From the NCBI GenBank assembly GCA_029856435.1, contig JAHQXB010000082.1, positions 1 through 56,537 of the forward strand: a DNA stretch of 56,537 nt, given 5' to 3'. Position numbers and translations under genes: made by a program. The notes under the pieces were generated by a model, which had not been told where the DNA came from, did no database searches, and was given only the letters and a program-made list of their open reading frames with translations. Source of the DNA: Candidatus Jordarchaeia archaeon. Lineage in GTDB: Archaea > Asgardarchaeota > Jordiarchaeia > Jordiarchaeales > Jordiarchaeaceae. Positions 19,298-27,139 of this stretch are shown piece after piece (position 1 is the stretch's first letter; every line of letters starts with the position of its first letter).

Positions 19298-19405
19298 TTG
19301 AAGCAGGCACATCTCCCTTGCTTTTGGTGGGAGGATGTTCCCAATTGCGGCCCTGCTCTCCTAGGCTTTTTCGAACTCCCCGCATTCCGGGCTGGGCCTG
19401 GTTGG
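19245..19405 (-). ncRNA. Candidate structured ncRNA B (related to A)
   Basis: A GC-rich island in AT-rich DNA, with overlapping meaningless frames on both strands. Read on the minus strand it folds well: GGCCC/GGGCC enclosing CCC-GGAATG-CGGG; an outer GGGAAC/GTTCCC helix; and inside it CATC-[C]-TCCC (19337-19329) paired with GGGAGATG (19317-19310) around an 11-base loop. This is the same bulged-hairpin plan and loop length as candidate A. Then follows ATAGATTCGCA (19283-19273). T-runs on the minus strand at about 19259-19263 and 19247-19252 could end it. A TATA-like palindrome ACATATATATGT (19421-19432) lies upstream. High-GC islands in AT-rich archaeal genomes are a known hallmark of ncRNA genes. 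Confidence 0.4.
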
Positions 19406-19611
19406 AATTGGCTGCACGGCACATATATATGTATGGATGTTTTTTAAGGAATAATAGATTTAATGGTTTTTTCTTTAACATTAACAGCTGGAAGTTTCTC
19501 AGGTTAACAAACTTTATTCTAAATAGCGGTTTTAACATCCTCTCCCATTCAGCCATATTTCCCTCTTTGGCGATACCGACCGGCAAGAAGGTAGGCAGGT
19601 TTAATATGAAA

Positions 19612-19625
19612 AAGTATTAATACTT
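19612..19625. promoter_or_regulatory. 14-bp perfect palindrome upstream of psmB
   Basis: AAGTATTAATACTT is a perfect palindrome 66 bases before the psmB ATG. It sits just downstream of a TATA-like GGTTTAATATG (about 19599-19608), so it is close to the expected transcription start. It could be an operator or simply an AT-rich core promoter element. Confidence 0.3.
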
Positions 19626-19691
19626 CACCTACCAAGTCAATAAAAGCAAAAAAACAATCTAAATGTACAGAAATTCAGGAGTAGGGTAACC

Positions 19692-20324
19692 ATGAGCAGA
19701 GACAATAAAATTAACGATAATATTTATGTAAGCGGCACGACCACTTTGGGAATCGTCTGTAAGGACGGAGTAATACTGGCAACAGAATCCCAAGCCACCA
19801 TGGGCAACATAGTGGCCAACATAACCGCCCCCAAAATATACAAAATAGCCCCCCGAATATCCATGACCATCTCCGGTGGCGTCGCCGATTGCCAGCAGGT
19901 AGCAAAAATAATGTCCGCAAACCTAGCCCTCAGAAAACACGAAATAGGAAGAGACGTCACCGTAAAAGCCGCAGCAAACCTCATGTCCGTACTACTATAC
20001 CAAAACCGAATCAACCCATACATAACTATGCCAGTCTTGGGAGGAGTAGACGAAACAGGCCCGCACATCTACACCCTAGACCCCTTAGGAAGCCTACTGG
20101 AAGAACCAAAATTCGGAGCAACCGGATCAGGATCCGTAATAGCCTACGGAGTACTGGAAGACGAATACAAAGACGGAATCACAGTAGAAGAAGCAAAAGA
20201 CCTAGCCATAAGAGCAGTAAAAGCAGCCAAAGCCCGGGACACAGCTTCAGGAGGCAGAATCCAAATACACAAAATAACCAAAGAGGGAGTCGAAGAAATA
20301 ATAATCGAAGACAAACAAAAATAA
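19692..20324 (+). CDS. psmB: Proteasome beta subunit
   Basis: 210 residues. A 15-residue propeptide ending in SG is followed by the mature N-terminus TTTLGIVCKDG, so Thr16 becomes the nucleophile Thr1 after autocleavage. Mature Glu17 (ATESQATMGN), Lys33 (APKIY), Ser129 (GSGS) and Asp166/Ser169 (ARDTASGG) complete the active site. Beta subunits form the two inner rings of the 20S particle that degrades unfolded proteins. The alpha subunit is not in this window. A GGAG site precedes the ATG. Coding strand strongly A+C-rich. Confidence 0.97.
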   Translation: MSRDNKINDNIYVSGTTTLGIVCKDGVILATESQATMGNIVANITAPKIYKIAPRISMTISGGVADCQQVAKIMSANLALRKHEIGRDVTVKAAANLMSVLLYQNRINPYITMPVLGGVDETGPHIYTLDPLGSLLEEPKFGATGSGSVIAYGVLEDEYKDGITVEEAKDLAIRAVKAAKARDTASGGRIQIHKITKEGVEEIIIEDKQK

Positions 20325-21112
20325 TAAAGTGAAGCTACAGGCCACTCTCCCCCCAAAGACGAGAGAAAACAAAAAATGGGTAATAAAAAACCAATGGAAC
20401 CTATCCCCCACAAAAAAGCTCTAAAACAATTAGAGGAGCCGCAGTAAAATTCCCCCCCACAGAAGCATAGAACTACACAACCTCTGGTAGGTTAGTGGAA
20501 CACAAATCATTTATACACCTTAATTTACTGTGATAGAAAAACTAGGGGTAACTTTCTAACTCACCAAAAAAGAGTCCACCTTTCTTTCTGTTTTAACAAT
20601 TAAGTCCGCTCCTTGAAAAATTAAGCGAGGTCGCTCTTAGCAAAAGAAGTCGCCCCCCTTATTGTAGCTGACACTACACAGCAGAAAAATTGGGAGCCTT
20701 TAACCCCTTAAATTGCTGATTCGTGTAATTGCAATTATTTATATCTTCTCTTTGAAAACTGAACATTTGAAAAGTAAATTTAAAAATATTATGATAAAAC
20801 GTTCATTTTTCATAATAATTAAAATAATAATTAAAACAATTTTAAAATTCGTTAAAATAAGCAAGGGAAATAAATTGAGTATGTTAAATAATGGGTCATC
20901 CCACATGGGAAAAGTGAACGTCAGGGAAGCCCTCGCGCCCATACGCCCACACCAAAACAAAAAAAGAAGACCAACAACGACAATGCAAGTGAGGGGGGAA
21001 AGCGATTAGTGAGCTTAGTGTGGACTTCGTGGCGTGAGGTTCAACTTCCCCAATATGTAATTTGTACTTTATAAATAAAAATCTTTCTGTTGATTGAGGG
21101 GAGCTTGAATTC
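20325..21112. other. Gene-poor region downstream of psmB
   Basis: About 790 bases. Short frames exist on both strands around 20713-21009, for example a plus-strand one ending VREALAPIRPHQNKKRRP, but none has clear family features or start signals. The region spans an abrupt change in strand composition: about 27 percent G+T on the plus strand near 20.4 kb, above 75 percent beyond 21.3 kb (hand counts). Confidence 0.4.
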
Positions 21113-21271
21113 TTGGAGCGTGAGTTCTCTCCATACTGTTTCTTTAATCTTCTTGAATCGGGGGAGGTGGTGGAGTTGTTCAGGGTTGGTTCCCTCAAAA
21201 AACTTCTTCGACTGACATACCCCCATTTAGACAAAAAGAGGCCAGTTAAACCTAACCCTCAAAAAACATAA
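21113..21271 (+). CDS. Possible small basic protein, 52 codons
   Basis: A 52-codon frame with TTG start (21113), a good ribosome-binding site GAGGGGAG (about 21096-21103, nine bases upstream) and a TATA-like TTTATAAAT (21069-21077) before it. The translation begins MEREFSPYCFFNLLESGEVV and continues with LFRVGSLKKLLRLTYPHLDK; it is basic and protein-like. Too short for family recognition. The start signals make it better supported than other small frames nearby, but it could be a fragment. Confidence 0.35.
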   Translation: MEREFSPYCFFNLLESGEVVELFRVGSLKKLLRLTYPHLDKKRPVKPNPQKT

Positions 21272-21511
21272 TTATTACATTGTGCCGTTTTCGGTCTTCT
21301 GTTCATTTCGCTCTGGTTTTTTGGTGTTTTTATTGTTTTCTTGTTTAAACTAGTGGTGCTTTGTGCCTTTTTTTGGCCCTTTTTTATATAGAAGCCTATA
21401 TTTTTTGAGTTATGTATGTATTAGTTGTGTGTTACTCAATTTTTTATCTCGTTTTCGGGTAGATTCCTTAACTGTAAGCTGTAGTTGCTTGTGGTTTGGA
21501 GGATTCCTTTT

Positions 21512-22069
21512 ATGCTTGAGGAGAATTCTCATAGGTCGATTTTTGGCATGGCCAGTGATAACCCCAATTCTCCGTCTTCCTCTTCCTCTACTTCTAATTC
21601 TCCGTCTGGCTCTTCAAGCGTTTCTGGTCATAGTTGGGGTTACGGTTCTGGTGTCGGTTCAAATTCGGGTAAGGGTGATGTGTTGAAGAGATTGATTGGG
21701 GGGGATATGTGTAAGAGAGCTATTTTTGATGTTTTGAGTAGTGGGAGTTGGTGTACGGTTTTTGAGTTGTGCCGTGTTGCGCGTAGTTGGGATCGGAGTG
21801 TGGGTCTGGTGCGTGTAAGCACTATTTTGACCCAGTCTCAGCAGGTTTTGGGCTCTGATTTTTTGGAGTGTAGGACGGGGCAAGATACTACAGAGTGGCG
21901 TATTAACCCCGACTTTTTGCGTACCGTTGCCGGCGTTCTTTCTGAGGTTAAAGCTGGTGAGGTTAGGTTGGATTCTAGGACCTCTGAGGGTGTGAAGGAG
22001 TATGGCGCGAAGCCTTCCGGCGGTCTCTTACGCAGCCTATTGAGCAGGGCTTCCCAGGATACGGATTAA
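21512..22069 (+). CDS. Winged-helix-like protein with Ser/Gly-rich N-terminal linker
   Basis: 185 residues from ATG 21512, which has GGAGG (21498-21502) nine bases upstream. Residues 15-55 are a low-complexity Ser/Gly/Asn stretch, probably disordered. Residues 60-140 have the pattern of a winged helix: CKRAIFDVLSSGSWCTVFEL, then an arginine-rich recognition-like helix and a beta-wing segment with TTEWRINPDFLRTV. A DNA-binding role is inferred. It precedes a ferredoxin and moaA on the same strand with 100-150-base gaps. Codon use is extremely G+T-rich, unlike psmB just upstream. Confidence 0.6.
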   Translation: MLEENSHRSIFGMASDNPNSPSSSSSTSNSPSGSSSVSGHSWGYGSGVGSNSGKGDVLKRLIGGDMCKRAIFDVLSSGSWCTVFELCRVARSWDRSVGLVRVSTILTQSQQVLGSDFLECRTGQDTTEWRINPDFLRTVAGVLSEVKAGEVRLDSRTSEGVKEYGAKPSGGLLRSLLSRASQDTD

Positions 22070-22205
22070 CATTTCTGAAATTTCTGTTTTTAATTTTCAA
22101 CTTCTTGAGTTTAGGGCCGTTTTGCCCCGGATTTTGAGCTTTTTTGGGTTAATTTTTTATGTTTTGTTTTATGTGTTTTTTATAGTTTATGGGTTGGATT
22201 TTTGC

Positions 22206-22454
22206 ATGGTCAGGATTACTGTGGATCCAGATAAGTGTAGAGGTGAGGGTGTTTGTAAGGCTGTGTGTCCAAAGGGGTCTCGAATCTATAAAATTGTGAA
22301 TTTTTGGGGCAGGAGTTTGGCTGTGGTTGTGGATGAGAGTAGTTGTTTGGGTTGTAAGATGTGTGTTTCGCGTTGCCCCTTTGATGCTATAAGAATTGAT
22401 TTTAAGAAGCCATCTCGGGTTGGGGAGGTTAAATTTAGACTCGCCGGTTTTTGA
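22206..22454 (+). CDS. Ferredoxin with 7 Cys (3Fe-4S or 4Fe-4S plus 4Fe-4S)
   Basis: 82 residues from ATG 22206; the frame extends further upstream but only as a hydrophobic, non-conserved run. The first cluster motif is C11-x2-E14-x2-C17-x3-C21-Pro, with Glu where the second Cys normally stands. The second motif is complete: C47-x2-C50-x2-C53-x3-C57-Pro. The first site is therefore likely a 3Fe-4S cluster or a 4Fe-4S cluster with a carboxylate ligand, as known for the Asp version in Pyrococcus ferredoxin. A low-potential electron carrier; being 120 bases upstream of moaA it is a plausible electron donor to that radical SAM enzyme. Confidence 0.85.
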   Translation: MVRITVDPDKCRGEGVCKAVCPKGSRIYKIVNFWGRSLAVVVDESSCLGCKMCVSRCPFDAIRIDFKKPSRVGEVKFRLAGF

Positions 22455-22574
22455 TTCGTGCTTAGTGTGTGTTTTTTGGGCTTGTTTTTTCTGGTTTTTT
22501 GTGGTTTTTGTTTTGTTGGGTTAATGTTTTAAGTTTCTTTGTGGTTGTTAGTTTAGAATCCTGGGAGTGCGATT

Positions 22575-23522
22575 ATGGTTTACGATAGATATGGGAGGCC
22601 TATTAGGGATATTCGGGTTTCCCTTACCCATCGTTGCAATCTTAGGTGTATTTATTGTCATGGTGAAGGTGAGCTTGATCCTAGTGGCGAGTTGGAGGCT
22701 TATGAGATTGAGAGAATTGTGGGGGTGGCGGCGGGTGAGGGTATTAGGCGGGTGAAGTTGACTGGTGGGGAGCCCTTGCTGCGAAGGGACATTTTCGAAT
22801 TGGTGGAGAGGGTTTCCTCAGTTCCTGGAATTGAGGAAGTTTCCATGACTACTAATGCTACCCTGCTTGCAGATAAGGCCTGTGAATTGAGAGAGGTGGG
22901 GTTGAAGAGGGTGAATGTGAGTTTGGATTCCTTGGTTCCTGAGAGATATAGGGAAATTACTGGGTTTGATGAGTTGAACTCTGTACTGCGTGGGGTTGAT
23001 GAGGCTTTGGCGGCGGGGCTTAGCCCCATTAAGCTTAATATGGTTTTATTGAGGGGGTTGAATGAAAACGAGTTTTGGGATTTGGTGCGTTTTTCCAAAA
23101 GTAAGGGCGCCATTCTGCAGGTGATTGAGCTTGTGGATTTGGGAAATGAGGTATTCCAGCGTTTTCACGTGGATGTGAAGCCCTTAGAGGAAGAGTTGGG
23201 AAGCTATGCAGAAAGGGTGGTTACCCGGAGAAGTATGCAAAACAGAAAAAAGTACTTTCTGCCCGGTGGTGCAGAGGTGGAAGTTGTTAGACCAGTACAT
23301 AACAGCGATTTTTGCTCAAACTGTACCCGTATACGCCTCACAAGTGATGGTAAATTAAAACCCTGCCTTATGCGTAGCGACAACCTTATTGACATTATAG
23401 GTCCCCTCAGAAGAGGGGCGGATTCTAAAACTCTCAGGGAACTGTTTCTAAAAGCAGTTGAACTACGCGAGCCCTATTACGGAGCTAAGGGTGTGAGTCG
23501 CTTACCCAAATGTTCTCAGTGA
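22575..23522 (+). CDS. moaA: MoaA-type radical SAM enzyme (GTP 3',8-cyclase-like)
   Basis: 315 residues. The N-terminal radical SAM motif is THRCNLRCIYCHGEG (CxxxCxxC); KLTGGEPLLRRD and TNATLLADKA follow, and the C-terminal second-cluster motif CSNCTRIRLTSDGKLKPC has the MoaA spacing C-x2-C-x13-C. MoaA converts GTP to 3',8-cyclo-GTP, the first step of molybdenum cofactor synthesis. The C-terminus ends SRLPKCSQ and lacks the Gly-Gly tail important in characterised MoaA proteins. No other moa or moe genes are in the window. The second-cluster motif strongly favours MoaA over other radical SAM families. Confidence 0.87.
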   Translation: MVYDRYGRPIRDIRVSLTHRCNLRCIYCHGEGELDPSGELEAYEIERIVGVAAGEGIRRVKLTGGEPLLRRDIFELVERVSSVPGIEEVSMTTNATLLADKACELREVGLKRVNVSLDSLVPERYREITGFDELNSVLRGVDEALAAGLSPIKLNMVLLRGLNENEFWDLVRFSKSKGAILQVIELVDLGNEVFQRFHVDVKPLEEELGSYAERVVTRRSMQNRKKYFLPGGAEVEVVRPVHNSDFCSNCTRIRLTSDGKLKPCLMRSDNLIDIIGPLRRGADSKTLRELFLKAVELREPYYGAKGVSRLPKCSQ

Positions 23523-23690
23523 TAAATATGCTCCGCCTTCAATGTTTGGCAATGGTGAATTGATTTGGTGCGGGTCTTTTCTAAATTTTTTCAGCAGGCA
23601 AATTTAGTTTTTTATTATGGGCTCATCTAATTTGCTTTCCTAATGTCGTTTTTTGGCTTATTTAAAGTGTGGGGTGTGATGGGGGGTTGG

Positions 23691-24809
23691 CTAAATGGCT
23701 TTTTTGAGTAGCTCCATTAGGTCGACTAGTTTTATTTTTGAGTCTGTGTATCTTATGGCTCTGTCGAAGTTGAATTCACAGATGGGACAGATTGTTACCA
23801 GCATTTCCGCTCCTGTGGCTTCTGCTTCTTTTATTCTTTTCTCCGCTATTTTTACTGCAACCTCTGGGTAAGCAGCCATCATTCCTCCTCCAGCTCCGCA
23901 GCACTTTGCGTCGAACCTGTTATGTTCCATCTCTACTAGTTCCAGTCCGGGTATGCTGCTTAGAATTTTGCGTGGGTCCTCTGTTACCCTCATGTGTCTA
24001 CCAAGGTGGCAGGGGTCATGATAGGTTACTATGGAATTCACGGGTTTGGTTGGTTTTATTTTTCCCTCATCTATCAGTTTTGCCACCAGCTGTGTTATGT
24101 GTTCCACTTCTATGTCGAAGTTGCTGAAGTGTTTGGGATAATCCTCGGCGAAAATCTTGTAGCATCCCGGACAGCCGGTGACTATTCTTTTTACCCCAGC
24201 TTTTCGGAAGGCCTCTATGTTCTTTTTTCCAGTTTCCGTGAAGTCTTCTAAGAAGCCGGTTGTGAGCATTAGGTTTCCACAGCAATACTCGTCATTGCCC
24301 AGGCAATTCAGTTTCAACCCAATACCTGTGAGTGTCTGGGCTGTGGTTCTCAACCAGTCTGGGAAAATGTAGGGGTAAGTGCATCCAGCGTAAAGTAGGG
24401 TATCCGCCGACTTTGAGAATGGGATATCCTTAGCCCAAATCTCCCTCTCATTTCTAGGTTTCAGGTAGGGGTTGCCGTTCCTCTTAATCCCCTCTATTAT
24501 CCTCTCATGATACTGGTCCTTGAAGCCTGCTTCCACCAGATCTGCTCTGAGAGCCTCAATGATTTCCACATTCCTTAATGCGCAACGTGAGCCACAATAG
24601 TTGCAGGTTGCACACAGGTTTACACAGTCTAGAAGCTCCTTACTGGGTTTCAAGACGCCTTCAAGCAGTCCTCTGGCTATGAGCATTTTTCCACGGCAAG
24701 AGTAGGATTCAAATCCCTTCTCCTGATATACGGGGCACTCGTTTCTACAGAATCCGCAGCGGGTGCGATTACAGGTATATATATCCTCCTCGTACTCTTC
24801 TATATGCAT
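23691..24809 (-). CDS. HdrD/GlpC-like Fe-S oxidoreductase subunit with two CCG domains
   Basis: 372 residues. The N-terminus carries two 4Fe-4S motifs: CNRTRCGFCRNECPVY (about 12-27) and CVNLCATCNYCGSRC (about 62-76). Two cysteine-rich CCG domains follow, each with a paired-Cys core (DEYCCGNLML near 180; DAKCCGAGGGMM near 305). This matches the Fe-S subunits of heterodisulfide reductase (HdrD) and of FAD-dependent lactate/glycolate/glycerol-3-phosphate dehydrogenases. The FAD subunit gene lies immediately upstream (54-base gap), so together they probably oxidise a 2-hydroxyacid and pass electrons to a quinone or thiol acceptor. Confidence 0.9.
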   Translation of the reverse strand: MHIEEYEEDIYTCNRTRCGFCRNECPVYQEKGFESYSCRGKMLIARGLLEGVLKPSKELLDCVNLCATCNYCGSRCALRNVEIIEALRADLVEAGFKDQYHERIIEGIKRNGNPYLKPRNEREIWAKDIPFSKSADTLLYAGCTYPYIFPDWLRTTAQTLTGIGLKLNCLGNDEYCCGNLMLTTGFLEDFTETGKKNIEAFRKAGVKRIVTGCPGCYKIFAEDYPKHFSNFDIEVEHITQLVAKLIDEGKIKPTKPVNSIVTYHDPCHLGRHMRVTEDPRKILSSIPGLELVEMEHNRFDAKCCGAGGGMMAAYPEVAVKIAEKRIKEAEATGAEMLVTICPICEFNFDRAIRYTDSKIKLVDLMELLKKAI

Positions 24810-24863
24810 TGCTACTTCACCACCTTGGGCTTTTAATTTTGATTAATTCCTCCTCGCATTATG

Positions 24864-26330
24864 CTACTTTCTTGGTGTTATCCAGCAGGATTCGAATTTT
24901 TTACCGGGGTTCATTATGTTCTGGGGGTCGAATACCTCCTTGATTTTTTTCATGTACTTCAGTGCTTTGCCGTGCTCGTATTCGTTGAAGCCTCCCAGTC
25001 GGTCTCCGTCTCCTATGTAGGTGCTCATTGTTCCTTCTAGGTCAACGGCCATTTTACTCATTTCTTCAACGTATTTGTAGAAGCGCTTCACCTCGTCGGG
25101 ATCGGTGTCGTCCACGAAGACTGCGAAGCTTATGCTGGGGCTTATGCGGTTAGGTCTCTCATTGTATACGCACATTCCCAAGACTTCCATTTCGTTTTTT
25201 TCTGCTATTTTTAGGAATTTTTGGTATGCTTCTTCTATTCTCCCTACGGGTATGCCTAGGTCTGCGGCTCCAAACTTTTTCCTTCTCTGGGAGTCGGGCC
25301 ATTTTTGTTTGAAGGGTTCGAATTTGAGCGTGTGTTTGCTTGTCCACCATCCGTCGATTATTTCCTTCTCCTTCACCTTTTGTCCCCCACATCCCTCTAG
25401 TATTTTTAGGGCGTACTCGTGTGAGAACTTTACTACTTCTTCGTCTCCATTGAATGAAACGAATAGCAATGCTTCGGCCCACTCCGGAATGTCTGGCTCT
25501 CTCTTATACTTTTCTCGGTAGGCGTGGGTGTAGAATCCCAAGCGTCTTTTACAATTTATATGCGCGCTTTCTATGCTTAGGCCTGCTTGGAGGAGCCTTT
25601 TTAGGGCGTTTATTGCTTCGGATATGGATTTGAAGACCACTGCTTCCACTTTTCTAGTTTGAGGTTTTGGGAAGACTTTTAGTGTAGCTTCTGTGACGAT
25701 TCCCAGTGTGCCTTCTGCTCCGATTAGTAGCCAGTGTAGTTTGTATCCTGAGGAGGTGCATAGTGCTTTTCGGTGTCCTACTCTCAAGATTTCTCCGGTT
25801 CCTGTTACGAGTACTGCGTTGAGGAGGTAGTCTCCCAGTTTGCCGTATTTTATTCCGAAGGTGCTGTCGTTGTCGCAGGATATGGCGGCTCCTACTGTTG
25901 AGGCGGGCTTACTCTCTGGATCGTGGGGCCACCATAGGCCGTGTTTTTCGAGTTCCTGGTTCAGGGCTAGGATGGTTATTCCCACCTGTGTGGTTACGGT
26001 TAAGTTCTCCTTGTCTATTTCCAAAATTTTGTTGAGGCCTTTGGTGTCTATGGTTATGCCGCCTTTTATTGGTGAAACGCCTCCGCCCATTCCTGTTCCT
26101 CCTGCGAAGGGGACTATTGGAATCCTGTATTTGTATGCGATTTTTACTACTTCTGCTACTTCCTCTGTGGTTGAGGGTACTACGACTAAGTCTGGTAGTT
26201 GGGCTTCTTTTGCGTTTCTGGGGGACCAGTCTCTGCTGTAGGTCATTCTGTGGAACTTCTCTGTGGAAACTTTTTCCTCTCCTATTCTTTGTGCTATTTC
26301 CTCAGCGGCCTTTTGGATTTCCAAAACCAT
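24864..26330 (-). CDS. FAD-linked 2-hydroxyacid oxidase, GlcD family
   Basis: 488 residues. The FAD-binding type 4 domain (about 45-225) shows VVPSTTEEVAEVVKIAYKYR, PFAGGTGMGGGVSPIKGG and PHDPESKPASTVGAAISCD. The C-terminal substrate domain ends with VFDPQNIMNPGKKF, the GlcD/D-lactate dehydrogenase signature. Substrate is probably D-lactate or glycolate, not decidable from sequence. First gene of a two-gene unit with the CCG Fe-S protein. An extra helical insertion (about 265-340) is typical of the alkyl-DHAP-synthase-like branch. Confidence 0.92.
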   Translation of the reverse strand: MVLEIQKAAEEIAQRIGEEKVSTEKFHRMTYSRDWSPRNAKEAQLPDLVVVPSTTEEVAEVVKIAYKYRIPIVPFAGGTGMGGGVSPIKGGITIDTKGLNKILEIDKENLTVTTQVGITILALNQELEKHGLWWPHDPESKPASTVGAAISCDNDSTFGIKYGKLGDYLLNAVLVTGTGEILRVGHRKALCTSSGYKLHWLLIGAEGTLGIVTEATLKVFPKPQTRKVEAVVFKSISEAINALKRLLQAGLSIESAHINCKRRLGFYTHAYREKYKREPDIPEWAEALLFVSFNGDEEVVKFSHEYALKILEGCGGQKVKEKEIIDGWWTSKHTLKFEPFKQKWPDSQRRKKFGAADLGIPVGRIEEAYQKFLKIAEKNEMEVLGMCVYNERPNRISPSISFAVFVDDTDPDEVKRFYKYVEEMSKMAVDLEGTMSTYIGDGDRLGGFNEYEHGKALKYMKKIKEVFDPQNIMNPGKKFESCWITPRK

Positions 26331-26565
26331 TTAAATTCCCCTTTTAAGTAATCTTGATTACTCCTATGAAACAATAAATAATTTTTTATAAGTGGTGAGC
26401 GCTTCATTTTTGAAGTTTTCTATGCGCCTTAACACTTTTTAAATCAGCATATATTTATTTCCTACCCTCTTTAGGGAGTAGGGACTAAGTGTCTATTTGG
26501 CCCAAATTTCACCGCTAAGTTTTTTATAGAGTATATGATATATTTCTCATCAGATAAGAGTTGAG

Positions 26566-27138
26566 GTGGACGTGTCGCTTAAAACGAGGATTTCTAGTTT
26601 TGAATTTTTGAGTGAGGTGAACCTTTTGAGAAGTGAGTCCCTAATTAAGGATATGAACAGAATCATTCTAGAATTTAATGACACCCGACAGAAGTACGAC
26701 TCTGAGGTCGCAAGACTTTCAGAAGCATTGTCCTCTATTGTAACATCCAGTACAGATGGTGAGAAATTAAAAAACGGAGAAAAGGCACTGGACTGCATAT
26801 TTGACACCGACGAACACCTGTTCAATTTTGAAAGAATATTAACGGACTTAATTAGTTTAGAAATGGTGAAAAACCGTGTTCAAACTATGACTTCAAAGTT
26901 TATTTCCATTGTTAGGTCTCAGAGGGAGCTTCTTGGTGAGCTTCAAAAAAATATTAAAAACTACTTGAAAGTTAGCGACAACTCTGACCTGGCAGATATT
27001 GCTGAGAAGGATCTTAAAAAGAGTTCAGAATTATTTAATAAGAAGGTTTTAGAAACCAGAAAGGAAAGCGAGAACTTGTCTTCCCTACTCAGAGAGAGGT
27101 ACGAAAAAATCCGCTCAGGTCAATCCCAATATATTTAG
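26566..27138 (+). CDS. Coiled-coil protein of unknown function
   Basis: 190 residues, almost fully alpha-helical with heptad patterns along the whole length and many Lys, Glu and Ser. No cysteines beyond one, no membrane span. Start is GTG at 26566 or 26572; the site is purine-rich (AGAGTTGAGGTGG). It is convergent with the membrane protein at the end of the MoxR operon, the stop codons only a base or two apart. Architecture alone suggests a rod-like structural or adaptor protein. Not recognised. Confidence 0.6.
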   Translation: MDVSLKTRISSFEFLSEVNLLRSESLIKDMNRIILEFNDTRQKYDSEVARLSEALSSIVTSSTDGEKLKNGEKALDCIFDTDEHLFNFERILTDLISLEMVKNRVQTMTSKFISIVRSQRELLGELQKNIKNYLKVSDNSDLADIAEKDLKKSSELFNKKVLETRKESENLSSLLRERYEKIRSGQSQYI

Positions 27139-27139
27139 A

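Noticed and set aside
19245..19440. SRP RNA or RNase P RNA in the GC island
   Set aside because: The SRP helix-8 pattern and the RNase P core motifs (GAGGAAAGTCC and partner) could not be found on either strand. A tRNA reading with a 53/54 intron gave a partial T-arm but no acceptor or anticodon arm.
19219..19620. Long plus- and minus-strand frames over the GC island (133 and 123 codons)
   Set aside because: They overlap each other on opposite strands, have no family-like sequence, and are open only because the island is GC-rich; a structured RNA explains the region better.
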